64,000 nt of DNA from Streptomyces luomodiensis (GTDB lineage: Bacteria > Actinomycetota > Actinomycetes > Streptomycetales > Streptomycetaceae), in contig NZ_CP117522.1 in NCBI RefSeq assembly GCF_031679605.1, forward strand, positions 6,820,001 through 6,884,000, in the 5' to 3' direction. This document shows, piece after piece, positions 37,181-46,083 of this stretch (position 1 is its first letter; every line of letters begins with the position of its first letter). A program made the position numbers and the translations under genes. A model generated the notes under the pieces. It was not told the DNA's origin and searched no databases. It worked only from the letters and a program-made list of their open reading frames with translations.

Positions 37181-38764
37181 TCACTGACGAGGGGGCCGGG
37201 TGACCTCGAAGCGGTCCACCCGCTCGCCCGACTCCGCCAGGGCCGTCACGGTCAGCCTCGGACGGGGACCCGGCTCCACCTCCACGGCGAGGAAGGAGAA
37301 GCCGGTGTAGCGGACCCGGGACCAGTCCGCGGTGTCCTGGCTCTTCTCCCCGTCCTTCGTCCAGTGGTAGGTCTTCACCTCGTCGAGGTCCTCGATGTGC
37401 CCCTCGTAGCTGTCGGGCACCGGGAACCCGTACAGGCGCGCACCCGCTCCGCCCGCCGTCACATAGACGATCCCGTCGTGCACCGCGTCGGCGCTCCCCT
37501 CCACGGGGACCCGGCGCGCCACCTTGCCGCCCCGGATGGCGTCGGTCCGCTCATAGACGTGGTTGTGGCCGTTGATGACCAGATCCACCTGGTGCTTGTC
37601 GAACAGCGGCACCCAGGCGTCGCGCACCCCGCCGTCCGAGGCGTGGGCGCTGGTGGTGGAGTAGGCGCAGTGGTGGAAGAAGACCACCAGGAAGTCGATG
37701 TCGGGCCGCTCGCGCAGCTGTTCCAGGCGCCGGTCCAGCCAGCGGGTCTGGGCCCCGTCCGTGTACCCCGTGTTGGCGGTGATCTCGTACGACACGTCAT
37801 TGGCGTCCAGGGCGACCACGCCCACGTTGCCGTAGACGAACGCGTAGACACCGGGTGCCTTGCGCGGGTCCGGGCCGTTGTCCGGCAGGGACCAGCGGGC
37901 CAGCTGGCCGCCGTAGCCGTCGGGGGAGTACCACGCCTCCATGTCGTGGTTGCCGGTGGTCACCATCCACGGCACGCTCGCCGCGACCGAGTCGGTCTGG
38001 GCGAGGAAGGAGTCCCACACCCGCGCGTCATAGAGGTCGGACTTCTTCCCGTGGCCGGTGGTGTCGGCGTAGCACAGGTCCCCGGCGTGCAGATGGAACG
38101 ACGGGTTCTGGCCGAGGATCAGCTGGTCGTTGGCGAGCGCGTCATAGCTCACCCCCTGGTCGCCGAAGGCGGTGAAGACGAACCTGCCGGGTCGGTCCGG
38201 CGCGGTGCGGAAGGTGCCCACGGACGCGAAGTGACGCGGCTCGGCCGGGTCGCGGTCCGCGTGACCGACGCCGTAGTAGTAGGTGACCCCGGGGCGCAGG
38301 CCGTCCACCGCGGCGTGCAGATAGAACTGCTCCACGGCGGGCAGCCGGTCGCCCAGCGACGGGGTGTGCAGATGGCGGACCTCGGCCTCGACCTTACGGG
38401 TGAGCTCCAGCGGGCTCGTGCCGATCCGCACATACGGCTTGCGCACGGCGAACGGCACCTGCCAGGAGATCCGCATCTGCGTGCGCGGATCGGCGCCGAA
38501 GGCCAGATGACGGCCGAACGGGGCGACCAGCGCCCCGTCCACCGTGGCCGACCCCGGCCGCGGACTCACCGCCGGAGCCGGCCCCTGACCGGCGGCGCGC
38601 GCCGCTCCGCCCAGCAGCCCCGCGCCCGCCGCCGTCCCGGCCGTGGCGGCGGCGCCGCGCAGCACCCGGCGGCGGGTGAGCCGGGCCCGCAGATACTCAT
38701 GCTGCTCCGCCATGGTCATCCGCTGGGCGAGCCGCTCGGGTACGCCGAACCGTGGTGTGTCCAT
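37181..38764 (-). CDS. Tat-exported purple acid phosphatase-like protein
   Basis: 527-aa exported metallophosphoesterase. The N-terminus has a twin-arginine signal (LTRRRVLRGAAATAGTAAGA). A fibronectin-III-like N-domain (RISWQVPFAVRKPYVRIGTS) is followed by the dinuclear metal domain: AFGDQG, HAGDLCYAD, TTGNHDMEAW, VFFHHCAYS and INGHNHVYER, the usual Asp/Asn/His ligands. Probably hydrolyses phosphate esters outside the cell. ATG 38764 preferred (GGGGGA upstream) over an extension to 38869. No PHO box was recognised. Confidence 0.86.
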   Translation of the reverse strand: MDTPRFGVPERLAQRMTMAEQHEYLRARLTRRRVLRGAAATAGTAAGAGLLGGAARAAGQGPAPAVSPRPGSATVDGALVAPFGRHLAFGADPRTQMRISWQVPFAVRKPYVRIGTSPLELTRKVEAEVRHLHTPSLGDRLPAVEQFYLHAAVDGLRPGVTYYYGVGHADRDPAEPRHFASVGTFRTAPDRPGRFVFTAFGDQGVSYDALANDQLILGQNPSFHLHAGDLCYADTTGHGKKSDLYDARVWDSFLAQTDSVAASVPWMVTTGNHDMEAWYSPDGYGGQLARWSLPDNGPDPRKAPGVYAFVYGNVGVVALDANDVSYEITANTGYTDGAQTRWLDRRLEQLRERPDIDFLVVFFHHCAYSTTSAHASDGGVRDAWVPLFDKHQVDLVINGHNHVYERTDAIRGGKVARRVPVEGSADAVHDGIVYVTAGGAGARLYGFPVPDSYEGHIEDLDEVKTYHWTKDGEKSQDTADWSRVRYTGFSFLAVEVEPGPRPRLTVTALAESGERVDRFEVTRPPRQ

Positions 38765-38828
38765 GAACCGGAATGTCCCCCGCCCGGTCGACGCCGCTCC
38801 GTACACGGGGTGAACGGGGGCTTTCCAT

Positions 38829-38864
38829 TGCGGAGTCCGGTGCGGAGTCCGACGCGGAGTCCGG
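38829..38864. repeat. 12-bp tandem repeat, three units, upstream of leuB
   Basis: TGCGGAGTCCGG, TGCGGAGTCCGA, CGCGGAGTCCGG in a row, in the region between the divergent phosphatase and leuB genes. Could affect promoter spacing; no role shown. Confidence 0.8.
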
Positions 38865-38918
38865 CGCACCGGCGTGTCCGAATGGCGGACGCTCTATGTC
38901 AATCCATGGGACGAGCGG

Positions 38919-38931
38919 TAGGGTCCGGGTA
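38919..38931 (+). promoter_or_regulatory. Candidate leaderless promoter (TAGGGT) of leuB
   Basis: TAGGGT at 38919-38924 ends exactly 6 nt before the leuB ATG, which lacks a clear ribosome site. The -35 region (TATGTC, 18 bp away) is weak. Confidence 0.45.
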
Positions 38932-39974
38932 TGTCTCGCAGCATTCGCCTCGCAGTGATCCCCGGTGACGGTATCGGCCAGGAAGTCGTGGCCCAGGGTC
39001 TGAAGGTCCTGTCCGCCGCCCTTCCGCAGGACGTGAAGCTGGAGACCCAGAGTTACGACCTCGGCGCCCGGCGCTGGCACGCCACCGGCGAGACCCTGCC
39101 GGACGCGGACCTGGAGTCGCTCAAGCACCACGACGCGATCCTGCTCGGCGCCATCGGCGACCCGTCGGTGCCCTCGGGCGTGCTCGAGCGCGGGCTGCTG
39201 CTCAAGCTGCGCTTCGCCTTCGACCACTACGTCAACCTGCGTCCGTCGAGGCTCTTCCCGAACACCCCGTCCCCGCTGGCCGGCCGCCCCGACATCGACT
39301 TCGTGGTCGTCCGCGAGGGCACCGAGGGCCCGTACGTGGGCAACGGCGGCTCGCTGCGCACCGGCACCCCGGCCGAGATCGCCAACGAGGTCAGCGTCAA
39401 CACCGCCTACGGTGTCGAGCGGGTGGTCCGGGACGCCTACGAGCGTGCCAACGCCCGTCCGCGCAAGAAGCTGACCCTCGTGCACAAGAACAACGTCCTG
39501 GTGCACGCCGGCCACCTGTGGAAGAACGTCTTCGACCGGGTCGGCCAGGAGTATCCCGAGGTCACCACCGACTATCTGCACGTCGACGCCGCGACGATCT
39601 TCTTCGTCACCCAGCCGGAGCGGTTCGACGTGATCGTCACCGACAACCTCTTCGGTGACATCCTCACCGACCTCGCCGCCGCGGTCACCGGCGGTATCGG
39701 GCTCGCCGCGAGCGGCAATATCAACCCCTCCGGCGCCTTCCCGTCGATGTTCGAGCCGGTCCACGGCTCCGCGCCGGACATCGCGGGCACCGGCAAGGCC
39801 GACCCGACGGCGACCGTCCTGTCGGTGGCCCTGCTCCTGTCGCACCTCGGCTACCGGGACGAGGCGGCCCGTATCGAGGCCGCCGTCGCCGAGGACCTCG
39901 CCGAGCGGGACGCGGCCGCGCCGCGCACCACCGACGAGATCGGCGACGCGCTCGCCGCCCGAGTATCCGGCTGA
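38931..39974 (+). CDS. leuB: 3-isopropylmalate dehydrogenase
   Basis: 347-aa NAD+-dependent oxidative decarboxylase of leucine synthesis. Motifs: [11 protein letters not shown] at the N-terminus, [30 protein letters not shown], and metal-binding [20 protein letters not shown]-terminal [20 protein letters not shown]. Length and motifs are those of the shorter actinobacterial LeuB. Starts at the window's leu/ilv stretch; separated from ilvE by 201 bp with a hairpin. Confidence 0.96.
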   Translation: MSRSIRLAVIPGDGIGQEVVAQGLKVLSAALPQDVKLETQSYDLGARRWHATGETLPDADLESLKHHDAILLGAIGDPSVPSGVLERGLLLKLRFAFDHYVNLRPSRLFPNTPSPLAGRPDIDFVVVREGTEGPYVGNGGSLRTGTPAEIANEVSVNTAYGVERVVRDAYERANARPRKKLTLVHKNNVLVHAGHLWKNVFDRVGQEYPEVTTDYLHVDAATIFFVTQPERFDVIVTDNLFGDILTDLAAAVTGGIGLAASGNINPSGAFPSMFEPVHGSAPDIAGTGKADPTATVLSVALLLSHLGYRDEAARIEAAVAEDLAERDAAAPRTTDEIGDALAARVSG

Positions 39975-40047
39975 CCCCAGCCTGTGCCAGCGCGCGGCTG
40001 GGTGCGACCATCGACCTGGGCCGCGCGTATCGCACGCATCCTTCCCC

Positions 40048-40080
40048 GGCCCCACCTAGGAGATAATCCCCGGTGGGGCC
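40048..40080 (+). terminator. Hairpin between leuB and ilvE
   Basis: GGCCCCACC (40048-40056) pairs with GGTGGGGCC (40072-40080) around a 15-nt loop. A short T-poor terminator or processing site; weaker than others in the window. Confidence 0.55.
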
Positions 40081-40175
40081 GTTGCGCGAAGGGAAGCTTG
40101 GACGTCCTAGTACCGATCATGGTCAGGATGGGATGAGCGCGGTCCGCCACAACCGAAGGTGAAGGACTACCTGCC

Positions 40176-41261
40176 ATGACGACGCCCACGATCGAGCTCA
40201 AGCCCTCCTCCCACCCGCTGCCCGCCGCCGAGCGGGAGAAGATCCTGGCCAACCCCGGATTCGGCCGCCACTTCACCGACCACATGGTGACCATCAAGTG
40301 GACGGAGGGCCGCGGCTGGCACGAGGCCCAGCTCGTGCCGTACGCCCCGCTGTCGCTCGATCCGGCGAACATGACGCTGCACTACGCCCAGACCATCTTC
40401 GAGGGACTCAAGGCGTACCGCCAGCCCGACGGCACCGTGGCGACGTTCCGCCCCGAGCAGAACGCCGAGCGGTTCCAGGCGTCCGCGCGCCGTCTGGCCA
40501 TGCCCGAGCTGCCCGTGAAGACCTTCATCGAGGCGTGCGACGCGCTGGTCACCCAGGACAAGGCGTGGGTGCCGGGCCATGGGGAGCAGTCCCTCTACCT
40601 GCGGCCCTTCATGTTCGCCACCGAGGTCGGGCTGGGCGTCCGGCCCTCGAACGAATACCTCTTCGTGGTGATCGCCTCCCCGGCCGGCGCCTACTTCACC
40701 GGCGGCGTGCAGCCGGTCTCGGTCTGGCTCTCCGAGGAGTACGTCCGGGCCGCGCCCGGCGGCACCGGCGCGGCCAAGGCGGGCGGCAACTACGCGGCCT
40801 CCCTCGTCGCCCAGGCGCAGGCCGCCGAGCAGGGCTGTGACCAGGTGGTCTGGCTGGACGCGATCGAGCGCCGCTGGATCGAGGAGATGGGCGGGATGAA
40901 CCTGTACTTCGTGTACGGGAACCGCATCGTGACCCCCGAGCTGTCCGGTTCGCTGCTGCCGGGGATCACCCGCGCCTCCCTGCTGCGGATCGCCGCCGAC
41001 CTCGGGTACGAGGTCGCCGAGGGCCGGATCTCGGTGGACGACTGGTGCCAGGGCAACGCCGACGGGACCCTCACCGAGGTCTTCGCCTGCGGTACGGCGG
41101 CCGTGATCACCCCGGTCGGCTCGGTCAAGTCCGCGCGGGCGAGCTGGACGGTGGCCGACGGTGAGCCGGGCGAGGTGACGCTGCGGCTGCGCAAGGCGCT
41201 GCTGGACATCCAGACCGGCGCCGCTCCCGACACCCATGGCTGGATGCACCCCCTCGGCTGA
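40176..41261 (+). CDS. ilvE: Branched-chain amino acid aminotransferase
   Basis: 361-aa PLP enzyme (fold IV) for the last step of Ile, Leu and Val synthesis and the first step of breakdown. Motifs: [16 protein letters not shown], the catalytic Lys in [37 protein letters not shown], and [15 protein letters not shown] 40176 with GAAGGTGAAGG upstream. Positioned between leuB and the cimA attenuator. Confidence 0.96.
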   Translation: MTTPTIELKPSSHPLPAAEREKILANPGFGRHFTDHMVTIKWTEGRGWHEAQLVPYAPLSLDPANMTLHYAQTIFEGLKAYRQPDGTVATFRPEQNAERFQASARRLAMPELPVKTFIEACDALVTQDKAWVPGHGEQSLYLRPFMFATEVGLGVRPSNEYLFVVIASPAGAYFTGGVQPVSVWLSEEYVRAAPGGTGAAKAGGNYAASLVAQAQAAEQGCDQVVWLDAIERRWIEEMGGMNLYFVYGNRIVTPELSGSLLPGITRASLLRIAADLGYEVAEGRISVDDWCQGNADGTLTEVFACGTAAVITPVGSVKSARASWTVADGEPGEVTLRLRKALLDIQTGAAPDTHGWMHPLG

Positions 41262-41345
41262 TCGCGGGCATCACCTCGTTGACGCCGGGGGTTCGCATCC
41301 TGAGACGGGCGCGAGCGCGGGGGCGGAATATGCGACACTGCCTCC

Positions 41346-41396
41346 GTGCTCTCGTTCGCCATGATTATTGGCAGCAGGCGCGCCGGTCCGCAGTGA
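41346..41396 (+). CDS. Candidate leader peptide of cimA with two Ile codons
   Basis: GTG start gives MLSFAMIIGSRRAGPQ (16 aa); an internal ATG at 41361 gives MIIGSRRAGPQ. The two adjacent Ile codons are both ATT, rare in this GC-rich genome. A T-tailed hairpin lies downstream, before cimA. No ribosome site is seen, but TATGCG (41329-41334) could drive an almost leaderless transcript. Attenuation by isoleucine is inferred. Confidence 0.55.
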   Translation: MLSFAMIIGSRRAGPQ

Positions 41397-41401
41397 CCGC
41401 C

Positions 41402-41473
41402 CCGTACGACCCGGTACGGCGCGGCCACCGTGCCCCAGACCCGCGCGCAGACCTCTCGCACCCGCGAGGGGTC
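41402..41473 (+). promoter_or_regulatory. Putative cimA attenuator
   Basis: First hairpin CCGTAC/GTACGG (41402-41419). Then a terminator: GACCTCTCGC (41450-41459) with GCGAGGGGTC (41464-41473), a 4-nt loop, followed by TTTTCGTTTT. It ends 114 bp before cimA and after the leader stop, the same layout as upstream of ilvB. Confidence 0.65.
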
Positions 41474-41586
41474 TTTTCGTTTTCCGGACCATCCCGCCGG
41501 ACGCGAAGCGTGAGGGATCATAGGAGGGCGCGGAGCCGGTTATTCCGGTTAGACCGAGATTTATCCGACAGGAGTGCCAGACCACC

Positions 41587-43185
41587 ATGAAGGATCTGCC
41601 CGACGACAGTTTCCACGTCTTCGACACCACGCTGCGCGACGGAGCGCAGCGCGAGGGCATCAATCTGACGGTCGCCGACAAGCTGGCCATCGCCCGGCAC
41701 CTGGACGACTTCGGTGTGGGCTTCATCGAGGGCGGCTGGCCCGGTGCCAACCCGCGCGACACGGAGTTCTTCGCACGGGCGCGCGCCGAGATCGACTTCA
41801 AGCACGCCCAGCTCGTCGCGTTCGGCGCCACCCGTAAGGCGGGCGTACGTGCCGAGGACGACCCCCAGGTCAAGGCGCTGCTGGAGTCCGGGGCCGAGGT
41901 GATCACCCTGGTGGCGAAGTCGCACGACCGCCATGTGGAGCTGGCCCTGCGCACCACGCTCGAGGAGAACCTCGCGATGGTCCGCGAGACCATCGCCTAC
42001 CTGCGGTCCCAGGGCCGCCGGGTGTTCCTCGACTGCGAGCACTTCTTCGACGGCTACCGCGCCAACCCCGGCTACGCCAAGCAGGTCGTCTCCGCCGCCC
42101 ACGAGGCGGGCGCCGACGTGGTGATCCTCTGTGACACCAACGGCGGCATGCTCCCCGCCCAGATCGACGCGGTGGTCCGCACCGTCCTGGCCGACACCGG
42201 CGCCCGGCTGGGCATCCACGCCCAGGACGACACCGGCTGCGCCGTCGCCAACAGCCTCGCCGCCGTGGACGCGGGCGCCACCCACGTCCAGTGCACGGCC
42301 AACGGCTACGGCGAGCGCGTGGGCAACGCCAACCTCTTCCCGGTCGTCGCGGCCCTCGAGCTCAAGTACGGCCGCCGGGTCCTGCCGGAGGGCGCGCTGG
42401 CGGAGATGACCCGGATCTCGCACGCGATCGCCGAGGTCGTCAATCTGACGCCCTCCACGCACCAGCCCTACGTGGGGGTCTCCGCCTTCGCCCACAAGGC
42501 CGGGCTGCACGCCTCCGCGATCAAGGTCGATCCGGATCTGTACCAGCACATCGACCCCGAGCGGGTCGGCAACACCATGCGGATGCTCGTCTCCGACATG
42601 GCCGGCCGGGCGTCGATCGAGCTCAAGGGCAAGGAGCTGGGTGTCGACCTCGGCGGCGACCGGGCCCTGGTCGGCCGGATCGTCGAGCGGGTCAAGGAGC
42701 GGGAGCTCGCGGGCTACACCTACGAGGCCGCCGACGCCTCCTTCGAGCTGCTGCTGCGCCGGGAGGTCGACGGGCGGGCCCGCCGCTACTTCCGTGTCGA
42801 GTCCTGGCGGGCGATCGTCGAGGACCGCCCGGACGGCACCCACGCCAACGAGGCCACCGTGAAGCTCTGGGCCAAGGGCGAGCGCATCGTGGCCACCGCG
42901 GAGGGCAACGGTCCGGTCAACGCCCTGGACCGGGCGCTGCGGGTCGCGCTGGAGCGGATCTACCCGCAGCTGGCCACGATGGAGCTGGTGGACTACAAGG
43001 TCCGCATCCTGGAGGGCAAGCACGGCACCGAGTCCACGACCCGGGTGCTGGTCTCCACCGCGGACGGCCAGGGGGAGTGGTCGACGGTCGGCGTCGGGGA
43101 GAACGTGATCGCCGCGTCCTGGCAGGCGCTGGACGACGCCTACGCCTACGGACTGCTGCGGGCCGGGGTGGACCCGCAGGAGTGA
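41587..43185 (+). CDS. cimA: Citramalate synthase (LeuA-type family)
   Basis: 532-aa condensing enzyme of the HMGL/DRE-TIM family. N-terminal FDTTLRDGAQREGINLTV, GVGFIEGGWPGANPRDTEFF, and the C-terminal LeuA dimer/regulatory domain ending in IAASWQALDDAYAYGLLR. Matches the citramalate-synthase-type branch rather than classical LeuA; it would make citramalate from pyruvate and acetyl-CoA for threonine-independent Ile synthesis, but the substrate is not proven. The usual H-x-H metal pair reads H211-A-Q213-D-D. Strong AGGAG before ATG 41587. The Ile codons in its leader fit an Ile role. Confidence 0.82.
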   Translation: MKDLPDDSFHVFDTTLRDGAQREGINLTVADKLAIARHLDDFGVGFIEGGWPGANPRDTEFFARARAEIDFKHAQLVAFGATRKAGVRAEDDPQVKALLESGAEVITLVAKSHDRHVELALRTTLEENLAMVRETIAYLRSQGRRVFLDCEHFFDGYRANPGYAKQVVSAAHEAGADVVILCDTNGGMLPAQIDAVVRTVLADTGARLGIHAQDDTGCAVANSLAAVDAGATHVQCTANGYGERVGNANLFPVVAALELKYGRRVLPEGALAEMTRISHAIAEVVNLTPSTHQPYVGVSAFAHKAGLHASAIKVDPDLYQHIDPERVGNTMRMLVSDMAGRASIELKGKELGVDLGGDRALVGRIVERVKERELAGYTYEAADASFELLLRREVDGRARRYFRVESWRAIVEDRPDGTHANEATVKLWAKGERIVATAEGNGPVNALDRALRVALERIYPQLATMELVDYKVRILEGKHGTESTTRVLVSTADGQGEWSTVGVGENVIAASWQALDDAYAYGLLRAGVDPQE

Positions 43186-43208
43186 CCCCGGGTGCGTTCC
43201 GCGGGACC

Positions 43209-43298
43209 GGCGGCCGCCGGAGTAAGGTGCGGGGAGCGGGGCGCGGACCGATGCGGTCCGCCGCCCGGTCCGGCCGCACCACCGCTCCGGCGGCCGCC
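43209..43298 (+). terminator. Nested hairpins after cimA
   Basis: Outer 14-bp arms GGCGGCCGCCGGAG (43209-43222) and CTCCGGCGGCCGCC (43285-43298) enclose an inner hairpin GCGGACCG/CGGTCCGC (43243-43261). Probably terminates cimA. The remaining sequence to 43500 holds the accB promoter region only. Confidence 0.6.
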
Positions 43299-43482
43299 GC
43301 CCATCCGGGTGGTCGAGCCTGTCCGGTGCACGGTCGCCACGAGGGAGTTTGTGGGGTGCCGACAGGGCCGATTGTCCTTGAGGACACCAGGTAGTGAGAA
43401 AGGCGCTGTCCAGTTCTGTTCTGCTTGCCCACCAAAACGCCCTTGACGTTGTAGGGAATTGACATGCGTTTCCGGGGGCCCG

Positions 43483-43501
43483 GGAACGTACCGTCGTTCC
43501 A
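43483..43501 (+). promoter_or_regulatory. accB leaderless promoter and inverted repeat
   Basis: GGAACG (43483-43488) and CGTTCC (43495-43500) flank TACCGT, whose end lies exactly 6 nt before the ATG. There is no ribosome site. The inverted repeat overlaps the -10 element and may be an operator for an acyl-CoA carboxylase regulator; the binding factor is unknown. Confidence 0.5.
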
Positions 43502-45084
43502 TGACCAATCTCGAAGGTGCGCCTGCTGAGGCGAGTGACGTTCGCGGGCGCGTCGCCGAGCTGCACGCGATTCGCGAGCAGGCTCGGCGCGGCCCGAGCG
43601 AGCGGGCGACCGAGGCGCAGAAGGCCAAGGGGAAGCTGACGGCTCGCGAGCGGATCGATCTGCTGCTTGACGAGGGGTCCTTCAACGAAGTGGAGCCGCT
43701 GCGGCGGCATCGCGCGACCGGGTTCGGCCTGGAGGCCAAGAGGCCTTACACCGACGGCGTCGTCACCGGCTGGGGGACCGTCCACGGACGGACGGTGTTC
43801 GTCTACGCACACGATTTCAGGATCTTCGGCGGGGCGCTGGGGGAGGCCCACGCCACCAAGATCCACAAGATCATGGACATGGCCATCTCGGCCGGGGCGC
43901 CGCTGGTGTCCCTCAACGACGGCGCCGGTGCCCGTATCCAGGAGGGCGTCTCGGCGCTCGCCGGATACGGCGGCATCTTCCAGCGGAACACCAAGGCGTC
44001 CGGGGTCATCCCCCAGATCAGCGTGATGCTCGGCCCGTGCGCGGGCGGGGCGGCGTACTCCCCGGCGCTGACGGACTTCGTCTTCATGGTCCGGGAGACC
44101 TCTCAGATGTTCATCACCGGACCCGATGTGGTCCAGGCGGTGACGGGCGAGAAGGTCACCCAGAACGGACTGGGCGGCGCGGATGTGCACGCCGAGACCT
44201 CGGGCGTGTGCCACTTCGCCTACGACGACGAGGAGACCTGCCTGGAGGAGGTGCGCTACCTCCTGTCGCTGCTGCCGCAGAACAACCGGGAGAACCCGCC
44301 GGCCGTCGAGTCCGACGACCCGGTCTCCCGGCGCGGCGACGCGCTGCTGGACCTCGTCCCGGCCGACGGCAACCGCCCGTACGACATGCGGAAGGTCATC
44401 GAGGAGATCGTCGACGACGGCGAGTACCTCGAGGTCCACGAGCGCTGGGCGACCAACATCATCTGCGCCCTCACCCGGCTCGACGGCCAGGTGGTCGGCA
44501 TCATCGCCAACCAGCCCCAGTCGCTGGCCGGTGTGCTGGACATCGAGGCGTCGGAGAAGTCCGCGCGCTTCATCCAGATGTGCGACGCCTTCAACATCCC
44601 GCTCGTCACCTTCCTCGACGTGCCCGGCTTCCTGCCCGGTGTGGACCAGGAGCACGGGGGCATCATCCGGCACGGCGCCAAGATGCTGTACGCGTACTGC
44701 AACGCCACCGTGCCGCGGATCTCCGTCATCCTGCGCAAGGCGTACGGCGGTGCGTACATCGTCATGGACTCCCAGTCCATCGGCGCCGACCTGACCTACG
44801 CCTGGCCGACCAACGAGATCGCGGTGATGGGCGCCGAGGGCGCGGCCAACGTGATCTTCCGTCGCCAGATCGCCGGCGCCGACGACCCCGAGGCCATGCG
44901 CGCCCGCATGGTCAAGGAGTACAAGTCCGAGCTGATGCACCCCTACTACGCGGCCGAGCGGGGGCTGGTCGACGACGTCATCGACCCGGCCGAAACCCGT
45001 GAGGTCCTGATCCGGTCCCTGGCGATGCTGCGTGACAAGCACGCCGACCTGCCGTCCCGTAAGCACGGCAACCCGCCGCAGTAG
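43501..45084 (+). CDS. accB: Acetyl/propionyl-CoA carboxylase carboxyltransferase beta subunit
   Basis: 527-aa carboxyltransferase that moves CO2 from biotin to acyl-CoA, giving malonyl-CoA (or methylmalonyl-CoA). Crotonase-fold halves with oxyanion-hole glycines in GAGARIQEGV, MLGPCAGGAAYSPALTDF, and VPGFLPGVDQEHGGIIRHGA. Residue 420 is Ile (GGAYIVMDSQS); in S. coelicolor Ile420 marks AccB, which accepts acetyl-CoA, and Asp marks the propionyl-only PccB (Diacovich and colleagues, from memory). accE follows, as in the acetyl-CoA carboxylase locus. Leaderless start at 43501; a frame extension to 43459 is not used. Confidence 0.92.
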   Translation: MTNLEGAPAEASDVRGRVAELHAIREQARRGPSERATEAQKAKGKLTARERIDLLLDEGSFNEVEPLRRHRATGFGLEAKRPYTDGVVTGWGTVHGRTVFVYAHDFRIFGGALGEAHATKIHKIMDMAISAGAPLVSLNDGAGARIQEGVSALAGYGGIFQRNTKASGVIPQISVMLGPCAGGAAYSPALTDFVFMVRETSQMFITGPDVVQAVTGEKVTQNGLGGADVHAETSGVCHFAYDDEETCLEEVRYLLSLLPQNNRENPPAVESDDPVSRRGDALLDLVPADGNRPYDMRKVIEEIVDDGEYLEVHERWATNIICALTRLDGQVVGIIANQPQSLAGVLDIEASEKSARFIQMCDAFNIPLVTFLDVPGFLPGVDQEHGGIIRHGAKMLYAYCNATVPRISVILRKAYGGAYIVMDSQSIGADLTYAWPTNEIAVMGAEGAANVIFRRQIAGADDPEAMRARMVKEYKSELMHPYYAAERGLVDDVIDPAETREVLIRSLAMLRDKHADLPSRKHGNPPQ

Positions 45085-45139
45085 TCCTGGTGTTCGTGAC
45101 CTCGCGCGCGACCCGCGCGACAAGGGAGAAGAGACAACC

Positions 45140-45373
45140 ATGAGCACACCCACCGATACCGCCGATCCCGCCGCCGCGGCCACCCTGGTCCGGGTCGAGA
45201 AGGGCCACGCCGACGCCGAGGAACTCGCCGCGGTCACCGCGGTGCTGCTCGCCCGCGCGGCCGCCGGCACCCACCGCACCACCGGCTCCGCCCGCCCGAG
45301 CCGCAGCGCCGCCCGCTGGCGCCGTCTGGAGCGCCGTCCGGCGTTCAGCGCGCCGCACAGCTGGCAGGGCTGA
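45140..45373 (+). CDS. accE: Acyl-CoA carboxylase epsilon subunit
   Basis: 77-aa small subunit that binds the beta subunit and stimulates actinobacterial acyl-CoA carboxylases. Shows the conserved helical core (VRVEKGHADAEELAAVTAVL, LARAAAG) and the C-terminal W-R-R pattern (SRSAARWRRLERRPAF...HSWQG). ATG 45140 with GGGAGAAGAG upstream, 55 bp after accB. In operon with accB. Confidence 0.93.
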   Translation: MSTPTDTADPAAAATLVRVEKGHADAEELAAVTAVLLARAAAGTHRTTGSARPSRSAARWRRLERRPAFSAPHSWQG

Positions 45374-45447
45374 CCGGCGCCGCCTCCGGACGGCCGCACA
45401 CCGCCCGGCGGCGCACCGGACCCCTCCGGAGCGTCCGGCGACAGCAC

Positions 45448-45481
45448 AAATCCCCTGTTCTCCTCGGAGAGCAGGGGATTT
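45448..45481. terminator. Bidirectional terminator between accE and cvnD2
   Basis: AAATCCCCTG (45448-45457) pairs with CAGGGGATTT (45472-45481), extended inside by CTC/GAG; T and A runs at both ends suit termination from either side. Convergent accE (+) and cvnD (-). Confidence 0.88.
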
Positions 45482-45504
45482 CTGGCTTCCTCGGCCGGTC
45501 CCGG

Positions 45505-46083
45505 CTACCGCAGCCGGGCCATCAGCGCATGCTCGACGAGGGTGATGAGCGCGCTCTTGGCCTCGCTGCGGTGGCGGGCGTCGGTGGTGATGATCGGCGC
45601 GTCGGGGCCGATCTGGAGGGCCTCGCGGACCTCTTCGGGGCTGTAGGGCTGGTGTCCGTCGAAGCCGTTGAGGGCGATGACGAAGGGCAGTCCGGAGTTC
45701 TCGAAGTAGTCGACCGCGGGGAAGCAGTCGGCGAGGCGGCGGGTGTCGACCAGCACGACGGCGCCGATGGCACCGCGGACCAGGTCGTCCCACATGAACC
45801 AGAAGCGGTCCTGACCGGGCGTGCCGAACAGGTACAGGATCAGGTCCTGGTCCAGCGTGATGCGGCCGAAGTCCATCGCCACCGTGGTGGTGGTCTTGTC
45901 CGGCGCGTGGGTGAGATCGTCGATCCCCGCCGAGGCGGAGGTCATCACGGCTTCGGTGCGCAGCGGGTTGATCTCCGAGACCGCGCCGACGAACGTGGTC
46001 TTGCCCACGCCGAAGCCGCCCGCCACCACGATTTTCGCGGAGGTGGTGGAGCGGGCTGCACCGCTAGAGCTTGCGAAGTCCAC
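45505..46083 (-). CDS. cvnD2: Conservon GTP-binding protein CvnD (cvn2)
   Basis: 192-aa Ras/Arf-like GTPase of a conservon, a four-protein membrane-associated signal complex resembling G-protein signalling. P-loop GGFGVGKTTFVGAVS, FGTPGQDRFWFMW (G3), and ALNGFDG in place of NKxD. Overlaps cvnC by 20 nt, so coupled. GTG start. Very close to the copy at 50698-51282. From memory the order is that of S. coelicolor SCO5537-SCO5544, where this would be cvn2; copy numbers follow that. Confidence 0.93.
   Translation of the reverse strand: MDFASSSGAARSTTSAKIVVAGGFGVGKTTFVGAVSEINPLRTEAVMTSASAGIDDLTHAPDKTTTTVAMDFGRITLDQDLILYLFGTPGQDRFWFMWDDLVRGAIGAVVLVDTRRLADCFPAVDYFENSGLPFVIALNGFDGHQPYSPEEVREALQIGPDAPIITTDARHRSEAKSALITLVEHALMARLR

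Noticed and set aside
41518..45447. 1309-codon minus-strand open frame across cimA and accB
   Set aside because: Same reason; antisense to well-identified genes and no recognisable motif.
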